Notes under the pieces: generated by a model
The model's input: only the letters and a program-made list of their open reading frames with translations
Database searches by the model: none
Told to the model about the DNA's origin: nothing
Translations under genes and position numbers: made by a program
Shown here: piece by piece, positions 1 through 10,500 of the stretch
How positions within the stretch are numbered: position 1 is the first letter of the stretch
How the letters are laid out: each line of letters begins with the position of its first letter
Assembly: GCA_030668485.1 (NCBI GenBank)
Contig: DAOUTW010000010.1
Location: 1-64,000 of the forward strand
Reading direction: 5' to 3'
DNA from: Candidatus Zixiibacteriota bacterium
GTDB taxonomy: Bacteria; Zixibacteria; MSB-5A5; GN15; JAAZOE01
DNA length: 64,000 nucleotides

Positions 1-212
1 GAAAGGCCGAAGCCGAAGCGAGTGACGGTAAAAGTGGTCGGCCCCATTGTATTCAGGCTGCGCTCGATATCAGCCTGCATCCCCTCCACCACCGAGACAA
101 TGGCAATCACCGACGTCACGCCCATCACCATGCCGAGAATCGTCAGGAATGATCGCAGACGATTGGACCACAGGGCGCTCACAGCTTCTTTTAAGAGAGA
201 TACAAAAATCAT
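1..212 (-). CDS. ABC transporter permease, MacB-like (N-terminal 70 residues only)
   Basis: Reading the minus strand from the ATG at 212 gives MIFVSLLKEAVSALWSNRLR and then a hydrophobic first membrane segment (FLTILGMVMGVTSVIAIVSV), the standard N-terminus of MacB/FtsX-family permeases. The gene runs off the left edge of the window, so the large periplasmic domain and the last membrane segments are not visible. It starts 29 bases after the stop of the MacA-like adaptor at 242-1618, so the two are surely co-transcribed and form an inner-membrane exporter together with an ATPase outside the window. The family exports peptides, lipopeptides or small molecules; the substrate cannot be told from this sequence. 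Confidence 0.85.
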   Translation of the reverse strand, partial: MIFVSLLKEAVSALWSNRLRSFLTILGMVMGVTSVIAIVSVVEGMQADIERSLNTMGPTTFTVTRFGFGL

Positions 213-241
213 CGGTCACTTACCGTCTGAGATTATTCCGG

Positions 242-1618
242 TTAGAGGTCTATTCTGATTTCTTCGATATTTTCTTTCGAATATTCATCAATTTCAACTT
301 CTTCGCCGGCGGTCAGTTTTCTGAGGGTCTGGAAGGAGCCTGAAATGACAGTATCTCCGGGGTTCAGTCCGGTCAGCGCGACAATATTGCGGTCATCGGC
401 GATACCGGTTGTAATTTCGAAGAACTTGGCAATCCCATTATCAACGATAAATACACCGGTCAGTTTAACCTTCTTCTGCCTTTTCGATCCGGGTTTGTCC
501 TCGACCTCGCCGCCGACTGGTGCGGGGTTGTCGTTGGTGGCCGCCATAGCCACATTACCGCCGGTTTCGACTTCAACATCGGCCTGTTCGATTTCGGTAT
601 CGCGATTACTTGAAGGCAATGAATCGGGATCGAATTCGCGGGTTATAACCGCGGCATACGGAACCAATAAGGCGTTGTCGAGTTTTGAAGTGGTTATATC
701 GGTAGTGGCTGACATCCCCGGCCGAATGCCGGGATTGGTTTCATCGAATCGGACCTTGACCAGAAAGTTGGTCGAGTAGTTTTCCGTTCCCTGGCCTTCA
801 ATCATAGCCGAATTGCCGATTTCTACCACTGTACCGGCAAATGAAGTATCGCGGAAGGCATCAACCCGAATCCGGGACGGTTGTCCGATGGAAACTTTGG
901 CAATTTCGGTTTCGTCGACCTCGACCTCAACCTCAAACACCGACAGGTCAGCGATGGTCATCAGCCGCTTGCCCTGGGTGTAAGATGTCTGTGCCTGCGA
1001 GATTTCACCGACCTCGGCATTGAGGTATGTAACAACCCCTGCCATCGGGGCGCTGATTCTCGTCTTGGTGAGATTATCCTCCACCTTCTGCAACCGGGCC
1101 TGTCCGGTTTTTACCTGAGCGGTCATGGCATCATAATTGGCACTGGAGTTTTCATAAGTGAATTTGGCGTTGATATAGGCGGTCTCTGATATCAATTTTC
1201 TGTCATAGAGGCGGGATTGTCTCTCGAATTCCAGCTTGTCTTTTTCATATTGAGCGCGGGCGGCCTCGGTGCGAGCGGTGATTTCATCAAGGCCGAAGCG
1301 GGTCTGTGCCACATCCGACTGGAGTTGGATGGTGTCGAGGAGGATTAAATCCTGCCCCTTGGCAACCTGATCGCCCTCGGCCACAAATAACTCAATAATC
1401 TGTGCTGAAACCTCAGAGGTGATATCCACTTTGGTCTGCGGCTGGATTCTGCCGGAGGCGGCTACGATTTCCGAGATTTCATCGAGATAAGCCAGGTCGG
1501 CCTGAACCGAGGTTTTATTGCCGTTCGATCCCTGCAGGTTGAGAATCACGATAACAGCCACGACAACTACCGCTGCCAGGCCGATGATCAACTTTTTCGA
1601 GCGTTTTTTCTTTGCCAT
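242..1618 (-). CDS. Periplasmic adaptor subunit (MacA/HlyD family) of a tripartite efflux system
   Basis: 458 residues. A basic N-terminus (MAKKKRSKK) is followed by one membrane segment at about 9-28. The rest is the usual membrane-fusion-protein order: first lipoyl half and strand pair (about 45-90, with GRIQPQTKVDITSEVSAQI), a long helical hairpin (about 95-190), second lipoyl half (SAPMAGVVTYLNAEVGE), beta-barrel (about 215-310) and a membrane-proximal domain at the end (GLNPGDTVISGSFQTLRKL). An acidic, Asn/Pro-rich insertion lies at about 330-385, before the last domain; this is not typical of short MacA proteins. It sits directly upstream of the MacB-like permease. It should link that permease to an outer-membrane channel, which is not encoded nearby. 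The start ATG is preceded only by a weak AGGGTAG ribosome site. Confidence 0.9.
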   Translation of the reverse strand: MAKKKRSKKLIIGLAAVVVVAVIVILNLQGSNGNKTSVQADLAYLDEISEIVAASGRIQPQTKVDITSEVSAQIIELFVAEGDQVAKGQDLILLDTIQLQSDVAQTRFGLDEITARTEAARAQYEKDKLEFERQSRLYDRKLISETAYINAKFTYENSSANYDAMTAQVKTGQARLQKVEDNLTKTRISAPMAGVVTYLNAEVGEISQAQTSYTQGKRLMTIADLSVFEVEVEVDETEIAKVSIGQPSRIRVDAFRDTSFAGTVVEIGNSAMIEGQGTENYSTNFLVKVRFDETNPGIRPGMSATTDITTSKLDNALLVPYAAVITREFDPDSLPSSNRDTEIEQADVEVETGGNVAMAATNDNPAPVGGEVEDKPGSKRQKKVKLTGVFIVDNGIAKFFEITTGIADDRNIVALTGLNPGDTVISGSFQTLRKLTAGEEVEIDEYSKENIEEIRIDL

Positions 1619-1859
1619 AAAAATCTACCCTGTGCCATGTTTTAGTCTGTAAGTTTGTGTACGCACCATTTCAGGCATTGTTACCGGAAATATCGCCCCG
1701 ATTAAATATTCGCCGTAGTCGGCAGCGTTTTCCCATAAACTCCGATCTCTCATATGTAAAGCAGACAGCTTTACCCGGTAAATGTTGCAGAATAACCTTT
1801 GTATTACAAAAATGGTGAATTGGGGAGAAGGCGATTAAACGCCGATTATGTCAAGGTTA

Positions 1860-2780
1860 TCAGTCATGACTTTCGGCAATGCGGCGTTTTTCAGCCCTTT
1901 CGCGATACAGTTGGCCGATTTCAGCTCCGAGAATAAAAACCAGGGAGGTATAATAGATCCAGAAGGCAACCACGATCAGGAAGAAATAAGCGCCATAAAC
2001 CTGTTTTAGGGTAACGACGTTGGTAATATAGAACCCGAATAATTCCCGGGCTACCTGCCATAATACTGTCGCCGAAAGAGCGCTGATAATGATCACTTTG
2101 CGAGGCGGCCGACTCTGAGGAAGAAGGAAATAAACAAAAAGAAAGCTTAGAAAAATCAACAACATGGAGAAGAAAGTGAAGGCGAAATTCGACAAGAATT
2201 GAAGACTGAAATTCTTCATCACCCCCATCTTGTGGGCCAGGGCGTTGGAGATATCGAGGCCGGGCAGGATGGTGGTCGACAGTAGAAAGTAGATTAGGAC
2301 CAGAGCCACCAGTCCCAGGTCGCGCAGCTTTCCGATCAGAGCCGATTTTCCCGGAGGAGTGCGGTAAATGGTGTTGAGAGTGGTGCGCATGCCGCTGAAC
2401 AGCCCGCTGGCAGCAAAGAGCAGTCCGACAATGCCGAACAATCCGGCCAGGTCTTTATAAACAATGAATTCATCTACACGGGAGAAGACCAGGTCTTTGG
2501 CTTTGTCGGCATATTCCACATAGGGCACGGCATGTTCAATAAACGAGGTTATCTCGGCCTCAATCGAAGGTTCGTTCAGGATATTTCCGAGAACCGAAAA
2601 AACAATCAGCACCATCGGGATAATACAAACGAATAGAGAAAAGGCAAGTCCGCCGGCCAGAAGAAAAATATGGTGGTCGTCGGCTCGGTTAAAAAGCCCG
2701 CCGGCGTAGTGGCGGAGCCAGTCCAGTACGGCCCGGAGTGATTTGGCAAATGGTCTTTTGTCGAATAATAACGGCATCAT
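1860..2780 (-). CDS. YihY/BrkB-family inner-membrane protein (UPF0761-like)
   Basis: 306 residues with about six hydrophobic segments and the family landmarks: an early GGLAFSLFVCIIPMVLIVFS segment, the middle LFAASGLFSGMRTTLNTIYR stretch, and a C-terminal segment ending in ILGAEIGQLYRE. YihY/BrkB proteins are widespread and their cell role is poorly defined; the old name ribonuclease BN is wrong for the family. The N-terminus is cytoplasmic and basic. There is no clear Shine-Dalgarno site, but a TATTAT box stands a few bases before the two tandem ATG codons, so the message may be leaderless. It is single-gene, 241 bases from macA, in the same direction. Confidence 0.9.
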   Translation of the reverse strand: MMPLLFDKRPFAKSLRAVLDWLRHYAGGLFNRADDHHIFLLAGGLAFSLFVCIIPMVLIVFSVLGNILNEPSIEAEITSFIEHAVPYVEYADKAKDLVFSRVDEFIVYKDLAGLFGIVGLLFAASGLFSGMRTTLNTIYRTPPGKSALIGKLRDLGLVALVLIYFLLSTTILPGLDISNALAHKMGVMKNFSLQFLSNFAFTFFSMLLIFLSFLFVYFLLPQSRPPRKVIIISALSATVLWQVARELFGFYITNVVTLKQVYGAYFFLIVVAFWIYYTSLVFILGAEIGQLYRERAEKRRIAESHD

Positions 2781-2922
2781 AATTATAATACGGTTTTCTC
2801 TGTTTGGTCTATTCCCATTGTCTGGAATTTTATGAGATTTATCAAATAAAAATCTTTCTGGTAGAACTGTTGCTTTGGGGGAGGGGGATTCATCACGGGG
2901 AACCTGGCTAAAATGGAGGGGG

Positions 2923-2953
2923 AAAAAAAAGGGGCCGATTAATTATCGGCCCC
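2923..2953 (-). terminator. Intrinsic terminator
   Basis: On the minus strand GGGGCCGAT, a 5-base loop and ATCGGCCCC form a perfect 9-bp stem followed by a run of eight T. It is the likely end of transcription for the lipoprotein gene at 3245-4414. Confidence 0.85.
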
Positions 2954-2990
2954 GGAAAATCACTATATACCTTTTCTGGTTCTGCGCCGT

Positions 2991-3008
2991 GCAGATGTCC
3001 ACATCTGC
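2991..3008. repeat. Short palindrome of the intergenic repeat set
   Basis: GCAGATGT-CC-ACATCTGC, a perfect 8-bp inverted repeat. Related elements with GTGGACATGTGCCGC or GGCAGACGTCC cores lie at 39930, 36561 and 17733, always between genes. Confidence 0.55.
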
Positions 3009-3244
3009 GAGGGATAACACCTAACGGTCGATGTGGATTCGCCGCTGCGAGCTGTCCACGGAGTTTTTGTATGGTTTTGTTTGTTCGCCGCTGGTCTAGT
3101 CAAAGGTTGGCACAAAACAGCGCAAAATGAGAAGGGCCCATTAGAGGCCCTCCTCTCTATACAAAGATGTGATGTCCAGTTGTTATGTCTATGACGTCTT
3201 CCGGCCATATATTGTTCCCGGAAATTCAATTCGAACATTAATCC

Positions 3245-4414
3245 TCAGTTGGTTATTTCATGTCGGAGCAGGGTCCACTCCCGGGTGTACCATGGCCCGA
3301 GCCCAAAGCGACTGTGAATCGCGAAGACCATTCCGGTTCCTGGTACGAGCCACTCATCATCGACCCAGTAATCATTCAGCGCTCCGCCCGCAGCGGTGTA
3401 GTGGAATGCGGAAGCGAATTGGCCGGCAGGAACTGAGATCATACCCTTATCATCAATGATTGGCACGGGTACGAACGACTCTATGCCCCAGTGACGCCCT
3501 ACGGCCAGTGGAAAATCATAGTATTTGTCATAGAACGGACCGATTATTGTGTCATAAAGAATGTGTACGCGGTTGCCTTCAACGGCCACGTACCGCAATT
3601 CAGAAATATCATTCCCCAAGACTGTCCAAAGTGTCGCGGAGTCTGCCCATGAGATCGAGACTCTTGATTCAACGTTTACTGTCACTGTTTCCGGAGGAGC
3701 TCCAATGCCGGTATCCGTCACTTCGTAAACCCATTGAGTCCCTACCGCATTGGGAAACATGCCCAGGGGAAACGTGGAGAGATCGTACCGGATGAGATCC
3801 CAAGTCTGGTTTTTTGTCACATGGATCTGCGCCCCATCCGAGTATCGACAGCGCAAATACCGGTAGACAATTCCAACATTCGGTGCAATCCAGGTTTCGC
3901 TTCGTTTTCCGCCGCCTTCAAAATCAATTTCCCAGGATCGCTCAATATAAGCACTGCCCATGAAGTTTCCGGCCGGCACGCTGGCCGTTCCTGTATCCGT
4001 CACCCGGCTTGTGTCAGCGAACGACGGACCCGTCCATTGTGCTCCTAACTCTATTGGGTATACGAGATGTTCCAGATGAGTTGGCTCTGCTGTGGTGTCC
4101 GCGAGGAACTCCACGGTGTCACCCTTGACAATTACGTATCGATCGACGACACTGTCTCCGATAGTCCAGTACATTCGCCATTGAAGGCCCGGAAGATGGC
4201 CAGACATATCAAGGGAGTCAGTAACAGATATCATCACCGTATCCAATGTCTGCGCAAGGCTGTCGTACACTTCATAAACCCATAACATGCCGACAGCGTT
4301 TGGGAACGCATCGGGAATCGGTTTGCTCCCGACAGGCGTTTTGTCTTCAACGCACCCATAAAGCAACAGAGTGCCCGTTAGAAGGGCGGCGAGTACAATT
4401 CTCAGGATTCTCAT
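3245..4414 (-). CDS. Lipoprotein with two internal repeats, function unknown
   Basis: 389 residues. The N-terminus has a signal peptide with a lipobox (LLTGTLLLYGC), so the mature protein should be tethered to a membrane by its Cys at about 21. It holds two related halves, each opening with the same motif: FPNAVGMLWVYEVYD near residue 38 and FPNAVGTQWVYEVTD near 221. Each half goes on to a VPAGNF/VPAGQF turn (about 145 and 330) and a Trp-rich end. I do not recognise a named domain; the pattern resembles a beta-sandwich lipoprotein that has duplicated. A good GGGAGGG ribosome site is 5 bases before the ATG. It follows the dockerin protein gene at 4488 with a terminator between them. Confidence 0.8.
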   Translation of the reverse strand: MRILRIVLAALLTGTLLLYGCVEDKTPVGSKPIPDAFPNAVGMLWVYEVYDSLAQTLDTVMISVTDSLDMSGHLPGLQWRMYWTIGDSVVDRYVIVKGDTVEFLADTTAEPTHLEHLVYPIELGAQWTGPSFADTSRVTDTGTASVPAGNFMGSAYIERSWEIDFEGGGKRSETWIAPNVGIVYRYLRCRYSDGAQIHVTKNQTWDLIRYDLSTFPLGMFPNAVGTQWVYEVTDTGIGAPPETVTVNVESRVSISWADSATLWTVLGNDISELRYVAVEGNRVHILYDTIIGPFYDKYYDFPLAVGRHWGIESFVPVPIIDDKGMISVPAGQFASAFHYTAAGGALNDYWVDDEWLVPGTGMVFAIHSRFGLGPWYTREWTLLRHEITN

Positions 4415-4431
4415 TTCTACCCTCCCTTATT

Positions 4432-4460
4432 AAAAGGGGCCGATCCTCTCCTTCGGCCCC
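4432..4460 (-). terminator. Intrinsic terminator
   Basis: Minus-strand stem GGGGCCGA / TCGGCCCC with a 9-base loop, followed by TTTTA. It ends the gene at 4488-6731 and its 3' side abuts the ribosome site of the next gene. Confidence 0.7.
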
Positions 4461-4487
4461 GTGGCAGAATCTTATAATGTTTTTTTT

Positions 4488-6731
4488 CTATTGCGGACAG
4501 CCGGGTGCCGGACCGCCGCGAAAAGTATAGGCGACGATAGAGACAATGTCGCCGACATTTACATATCCATCGCAGTTGGCATCGGCCGCAGCATACGGAT
4601 CGGGAGGGGCTCCATGGCGGAAAACAAAATTGACAAGATAAACGGCATCGCCGACATCAATCACCTCGTCGCCGTTGGCATCACCGCAGGTATAGGCGCC
4701 GGGAACGGTCAACACCACCGGAACGGCTAAGGTCTGAATATTGAGCGTATCCTCAGGCAGCGACCAGATGAATATCGAATCGATATAAATTCCCGGCTCG
4801 AGTCCCGCCGCATTGGCTATCACCGGCATCGACATCGGCGTCACATAGGGCGGCATTCCGAAAGGATTGACGACAAGCCAGTTGCCGGTTGTCTGATAAT
4901 AAAAGCCGATTTGCTGATCGGACGCTTCATAAACAAACAGGGAATCATATCCGACTTCGCTTTCATTGAGGGAGAAACTAAAAGACGTCGGAGAAGTCTC
5001 AAGGCGATAATCGAGGGTGTCTTCCTGAATGGTCAGAATAACCGGCACAATAACATCATCAAAGCCATAGATGTCATCCAGAGGATAAAAAATCACGATC
5101 GAATCGCCATATGTCCCGGGCGGGAGAGTGTCGGTGAAGATGCTGAAGTGCAGCGAATCCGGGGTGACCCCCGATGTCGGAATGAAGGGGAATGCGATCC
5201 AGCCGCTTCCCGCGACAGTACTGACGGCAAACGCCAAAGCATCGCCGCTTTCTTCGTAGATATACATGCTCGCATTATAAATCGAATCACCTGGGGCGAG
5301 ATAAAAGTGGAAAAAGTCGGGTACGGCATGCACTACAGCGACTTCCGACTGAACCTGAACGTAGACCGGGACGGCCACCGGAGGAAATGAATATGAGTCG
5401 GTATCGGGAAAAAGGAAAATGGTATCGGCATAAAATCCGGGTGCAAGCGAAGCGGTATTGATACTAATATCGAGATCCGCCGGGGTGACATTGAAGGTTC
5501 CGCCGGGAATATCCAGCCATGAAGCGTCATACGAGATGTGGAACCAGGTTGCATAACCATGAGTCTCATACACATAAAGTGATGTGTCGAGAGTCGTCTC
5601 GGGCTGCAGGTTGAGATGGTAATAGGTCGGACTGGTAGCCACTTCATAATCGGGCGATCCACCCTCGATAATAATCGATACCGGTACCAGTAGCGGTGAA
5701 GCGCTGTCATCATCGGCATAAATGAAAATAGTGTCGGTATACACTCCCGGATCGAGAAGAGTATCGGCATAAATATCGACGATTAGGAGACGGGGGGTAT
5801 ATAACGGCGAGGCGGCCATAGTATCGACATGAAGCCAGTAGGCCTCGTTATGGGTCCAGAAGTTGATCGAATAACCATGCTCCTCATAAACATACAGGCT
5901 TTCACCAAGGATCGGAACGCCCTGAGGGACGGTGAAGTTGAACGATTCCGGGTTCGAAGCCAGGACATAGCTGTCTTCGGATACATTCAGCCTGACGGGA
6001 ACGGCAGTCCAATTGTCAGAATTATCCGAGGATGAGACGATGATGGTATCGTAATATACCCCGGGATCGAGCCCAATAGTCGAGACCATGAATTCAACCG
6101 AATCCGGAGTGAACAAAGGCGCAAAAAACACGGGCAGGATCAGCCAGTTGCTGGAATTGCTTAAATAAAATTCAATATTGGCATTGTGGGCCTCAACGAC
6201 AAAAATATGCATGGCAAGAGTATCATCCGGCGGCGCTGTCAACTCGAAATGGGATGGATATGCCAATAGCTGGTATTCTTCCGGATCACAGGTGTAACCA
6301 AGCTGAACAATGATCTGCTGAGGTGAATTCTCCGCATCGGGTGACTCGATGACGATCTCAGTTTCGAACAATATGGTATCACCCGGTTGGGGAGGAGTGA
6401 ATATTACTGGCGCCCGAGACCAGTCGATCCAGGCAATGACCGAATCATAATCTCCACCCGAGACCGGACTTAATCCGACCCAGCCTTCACCGGCAGAGCC
6501 GGTCCAGGTCATGGAACCGCCGCCGATATTGGCAACCATGAAATTCCCAGGAATAGTATCGTCCGGGATCGGGTCACCTCCGCAGAAATCGGCATAAAAC
6601 CGAAGAGTATCGGGGTTGACATCCAGGACGGGGGTGGTCCGAGCTTTGGCGATGCACGGCGGCAGGAATATAAATACCACCGCCAGAAATAATGATAGAG
6701 TGAGGTTCCGAATTTGAAACAGGGTTCGCAT
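4488..6731 (-). CDS. Exported BACON-like repeat protein with C-terminal dockerin
   Basis: 747 residues. A signal peptide (about 1-30) leads into a first BACON-like beta domain (about 35-145). Five to six repeats of about 95 residues follow, each with the frame xxxPxxFxFxxPxxxxxxxSLYVYExxGxxxxFxxxxxxxWLxxxxxxxxTP and a closing GVYxDTIFIxxxD...VPVxLxV strand. The last 65 residues are a dockerin-like pair of calcium loops ([19 protein letters not shown] and ADANCDGYVNVGDIVSIVA). The layout suggests a long extracellular stalk made of beta-sandwich modules and attached by its dockerin to a cohesin partner; cohesin-like modules are found in the proteins at 33509 and 62190. The start has a strong GGAGGGAG site. 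No catalytic motif is visible. Confidence 0.85.
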   Translation of the reverse strand: MRTLFQIRNLTLSLFLAVVFIFLPPCIAKARTTPVLDVNPDTLRFYADFCGGDPIPDDTIPGNFMVANIGGGSMTWTGSAGEGWVGLSPVSGGDYDSVIAWIDWSRAPVIFTPPQPGDTILFETEIVIESPDAENSPQQIIVQLGYTCDPEEYQLLAYPSHFELTAPPDDTLAMHIFVVEAHNANIEFYLSNSSNWLILPVFFAPLFTPDSVEFMVSTIGLDPGVYYDTIIVSSSDNSDNWTAVPVRLNVSEDSYVLASNPESFNFTVPQGVPILGESLYVYEEHGYSINFWTHNEAYWLHVDTMAASPLYTPRLLIVDIYADTLLDPGVYTDTIFIYADDDSASPLLVPVSIIIEGGSPDYEVATSPTYYHLNLQPETTLDTSLYVYETHGYATWFHISYDASWLDIPGGTFNVTPADLDISINTASLAPGFYADTIFLFPDTDSYSFPPVAVPVYVQVQSEVAVVHAVPDFFHFYLAPGDSIYNASMYIYEESGDALAFAVSTVAGSGWIAFPFIPTSGVTPDSLHFSIFTDTLPPGTYGDSIVIFYPLDDIYGFDDVIVPVILTIQEDTLDYRLETSPTSFSFSLNESEVGYDSLFVYEASDQQIGFYYQTTGNWLVVNPFGMPPYVTPMSMPVIANAAGLEPGIYIDSIFIWSLPEDTLNIQTLAVPVVLTVPGAYTCGDANGDEVIDVGDAVYLVNFVFRHGAPPDPYAAADANCDGYVNVGDIVSIVAYTFRGGPAPGCPQ

Positions 6732-7558
6732 AACTCCCTCCTACAGAAGTTAAGTTTCTTTTCCCCATCATGGGGCGATAGAATATCCTCCAATGTGGAT
6801 GAATCGGTTGCAGCCCTGAGATTGAAAAAATCAAATCCAATATCGCTTTTCGCATTCCGTGCTTCAGGCGATATGTCCTATTACATTATACGAAAGAAAG
6901 GGCGCATCATCAATTCGAAACTTTAATGTGTGCAAAGGATATGCCGGATATGCGATCTTGTCCTTAAGTGCATGGATAATAATCGTATCAGACCGACCGG
7001 CAGCCGTTTCCTAATTTAAAAGATGTACCTTTACGTACAGCAAAGGGCATGAATGAACCGCACGGGACAATGTTTGAGCAAAAAATATTTAAAATCTAAT
7101 TTCCCGATCATATTAGCGTAAAAACAATTATGCGCTGTGGCAGGCTCTGATCGGTACCTTTTGGAGCGAGTCGCATCGGAGATTTACGATATCGAAGGAA
7201 ATCGGTATTTCGGGGGTGGATATACCGAATATGTGGAGACTCTGCAGGCGGAACAATAACGGCAGGTACAGCAATGATTTAGAGTGTTGGGCTTCGCATT
7301 CGGGCAGGGTTCAGTATTATATGCATAATGTTATATTATAAAAAATACTTGCCTTACCTTGTATTTTTACTAAATTGAAATAAGCTCCATGCGCGTATTT
7401 CATTAAAGTGTCACACAGCTAGTTCTCGCACAGGTTAATAGATGATTTCGTGTCCATATCTCTATCCTTTTAGAGGGGGGTGATAGCACCTGGTCAAATA
7501 GTAAATTGGGAGGGGTATCCAATTATTGAGTAACTAACATTCAATTGGAGGATCTGAA
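6732..7558. other. Long intergenic region with gene debris
   Basis: 827 AT-richer bases. Apart from the ABC-F-like remnant at 7137-7259 I find no supported gene. Several TATATT-like boxes are present (7332-7337) but none with a matching -35 element. The last 20 bases carry the GGAGG ribosome site for the gene at 7559. Confidence 0.6.
7137..7259 (+). pseudogene. Remnant of the C-terminal end of an ABC-F type ATPase
   Basis: The frame ending at the TAA of 7257-7259 reads AGSDRYLLERVASEIYDIEG, then NRYFGGGYTEYVETLQAEQ. ABC-F proteins (Uup/EttA type) typically read SHDRYFLDRVATRILEIEDG...YPGNYSDYLE here, that is, the H-loop of the second ATPase domain and the stretch after it. The H-loop His is replaced and there is a stop at 7119-7121 with no ATPase sequence upstream, so this is a decayed tail and not a gene. 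About 40 codons are all that remains. Confidence 0.55.
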
Positions 7559-10500
7559 ATGCGATTTAGAATAATTCTTCTAACTGCAATACTTCTTGTT
7601 CTCGTCGGATCTGCTCTCGCCGATCAGCCGGATGTGAAGCAGATCACGCGACCGGAAAATATTCCCTCATTTTTGGGATATGCCCCGGGCGAACTGATAG
7701 TCCAATTCAAAATGCCGGTAGAGCAGGTTAATGCTACCAAATCACTAGCCGGCTATCTCTCACTGAATATGTTCTCTCTGGATGCGATTGCCGAAAAATA
7801 TGAAGTTACAGGCATGCGCCAGGTATTTCCAGGAGCAAAACCGACGGTTAAAAATGGCCAGGCAATGGATCTTTCGCGGTATCACAAAATTCGTTTTGAT
7901 CCTGCTGCGGACCTCGATGAGGTAATGAATGCCTACCTTTCCGACCCCAACGTGGAATCGGTAGAGAAAAACGGTATGCATTCCATGTATGCCACGCCGA
8001 ATGACGGCTATTACGATCCCCATCAGTGGTATCACAATCAGGTTAGCGATCATGATATCGATTCGCCTGAGGCTTGGGATCTCGAAACCGGTGATGAAAA
8101 TCTAATCATCGCCCTTCTGGATTCAGGAACTCGCTATTTCCATCCCGATCTTGGCGGCGTTAACGCCTCCATATCAAATCCCGGCGCCTCACGCGGGAAT
8201 ATGTGGATTAACAATGCCGAGTTAAACGGTTCCTCCGGTGTCGATGACGACGGCAACGGCTATGTCGATGACTGGATCGGCTGGGACTTCATCGACGGCG
8301 TTTCCAATTGCTGGACCGGAGAAGACTGCACCACCGAGGATAACGATCCTCGCGATTTCAATGGTCACGGCACTCACACCGCCGGAATCATGGCGATGTT
8401 GACCAATGACGGCTACGGCATGGCCGGCACTGCCGGCGGCTGGGGCAATGGTTCCCAGGCCGTAACCGGCAATGGTGTCAAAGTTATGGTCCTGCGCAAC
8501 GGCTATTCCTACAATTACCTCGGCCAGGAATACGGCGTGGTGATGATGGACGCCTCAGCGGCGGCCTTCTATTATGCGGCCGACAACGGCGCCCAAATCG
8601 CCTCGTGCAGTTGGGGATCGTCCAACAGCGGTGGTATCGGCGCGGCAGTCGATTACTTCCTCGCGTCCGGAGGGATGGTTTTTGTCGCAGCCGGTAACGG
8701 CAGCGCTGAGGAATCTCCCGATTATCTTAATGGACGCGGCGACTGCATCTCGGTCGGTGCTACAAATGAAAGTGATGACGGCGCCAGTTTCACCACCTAT
8801 GGCACCTGGGTCGATATTTCCGCCCCGGGCGACAATATTTACAGTACTTTCCATGATCACACCGACCCCAACACCAATTACTGGGCGTCAATGGGCGGCA
8901 CCTCGATGGCGACGCCGATGACGGCCGCCGTAGGCGGTTTGATCTGGTCGAAGAATCCGGGCTGGACCGCCTCGCAGGTGGAAACTCAGCTTTATGCCAG
9001 TGCCGACAATATTGACGCCTATCTCAGCTCCAAGTATATCGGTAAAATGGGCGTGGGACGTATCAACTCCTATAATGCCGTAAATACCGGTACACCTCCT
9101 CCGGTAGCTGCTTTCGTCGGTTCGCCGACATCGGGCTGCGCTCCTCTATCGGTTAATTTCACCGATCAATCGACCGGCGATATTACGTCATGGAGTTGGA
9201 ATTTTGGCGACACTCAGACCTCGACGGCCCAGAGTCCGTCGCATAGCTATACCTCGGCCGGTACCTATACCGTGACTTTGACGGTAACCGGACCGGGCGG
9301 TAGCGATGACGAGATCAAAACCAATTATATCACTGTCAATGGCGCTCCTACTGCCGGATTTATCGGAAGCCCGACATCAGGTACCGAGCCTCTGACGGTG
9401 AACTTCACCGATCAGTCAACCGATGCGACCGGTTGGTCATGGGACTTCGGCGATGGAGTCGGGACTTCCACACTTCAGAACCCGAATTATACCTATGACA
9501 ATGCAGGCACCTACACCGTCACACTGACGGCTACCAATGCCTGCGGTTCAGATCAGTTAGTCAGGACCGATTACATTACGGTTAACCCTTGTGTACTTCC
9601 GACAGCCGATTTCACCGGAACACCGACATCGGGCGAGGTTCCTCTGCTCGTCAATTTCACCGATGCCTCGACCGGCGCGACATCTTGGTTGTGGGATTTC
9701 GGTGATGGAGTGGGAACATCCACCCAGCAGAATCCGGGTTATACCTATAACGCGGCCGGAACCTATACCGTAACGCTGACAGCGACCAATGCCTGCGGTT
9801 CGGATCAGTTAGTCAGGACCGATTACATTACGGTAACCTGCACACCGCCGGTGGCTGGCTTCTCCGGAACACCGACATCGGGTGAGGTTCCTCTGCTCGT
9901 CAATTTCACCGATGCTTCAACCGGCGCGACATCATGGTTGTGGGATTTCGGTGATGGAGTGGGAACATCCACCCAGCAGAATCCGGGTTATACTTATAAC
10001 GCGGCCGGAACCTATACCGTAACCCTGACAGCGACCAACTCGTGCGGTGCCGATGATGAAATCAAAGCCGATTACATCACCGTTACTTGCACCGCTCCGG
10101 TGGCCGATTTCTCCGGCACACCGACATCGGGTAGCGCTCCCTTGACCGTCGACTTTACCGACCTGTCAAGTAATGCGACCGGCTGGTCATGGGATTTCGG
10201 CGATGGAGTGGGAACTTCCACACTTCAGAACCCGAGTTATACCTATACTGCCGAGGGCACTTACACGGTCGCCCTGACGGCATCCAATTCCTGCGGTTCG
10301 GATGTCGCCACCAAGCTTGACTATATCTCGGTCACGGTTCCTTCCGAAACCAAGGCTTATGCCCAATCGGAAGTGACTGCTCTGGGTACGACGACCGGTA
10401 GTTACGTGAATACCTATGCCAGCGACAATAGCTATGAAGCAATCGTCGAAGCCGTCTCAACAAACCATCCCGTCAAAGTCACCAGCAATGCCGATCATAC

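Larger units (their letters stand above)
2781..3244. other. Intergenic stretch, no gene seen
   Basis: 464 bases between the YihY-family gene and the lipoprotein gene. It holds an intrinsic terminator for the minus strand (2923-2953), a perfect GCAGATGT/ACATCTGC palindrome (2991-3008) and a weaker AGGGCC hairpin (about 3137-3155). The open frame on the minus strand at 2963-3238 has no recognisable product, no ribosome site and runs through the palindrome, so I do not call it. Confidence 0.6.

Noticed and set aside
2963-3238. Minus-strand open frame of 91 codons after the lipoprotein gene
   Set aside because: No ribosome site, no domain, contains an intergenic palindrome.
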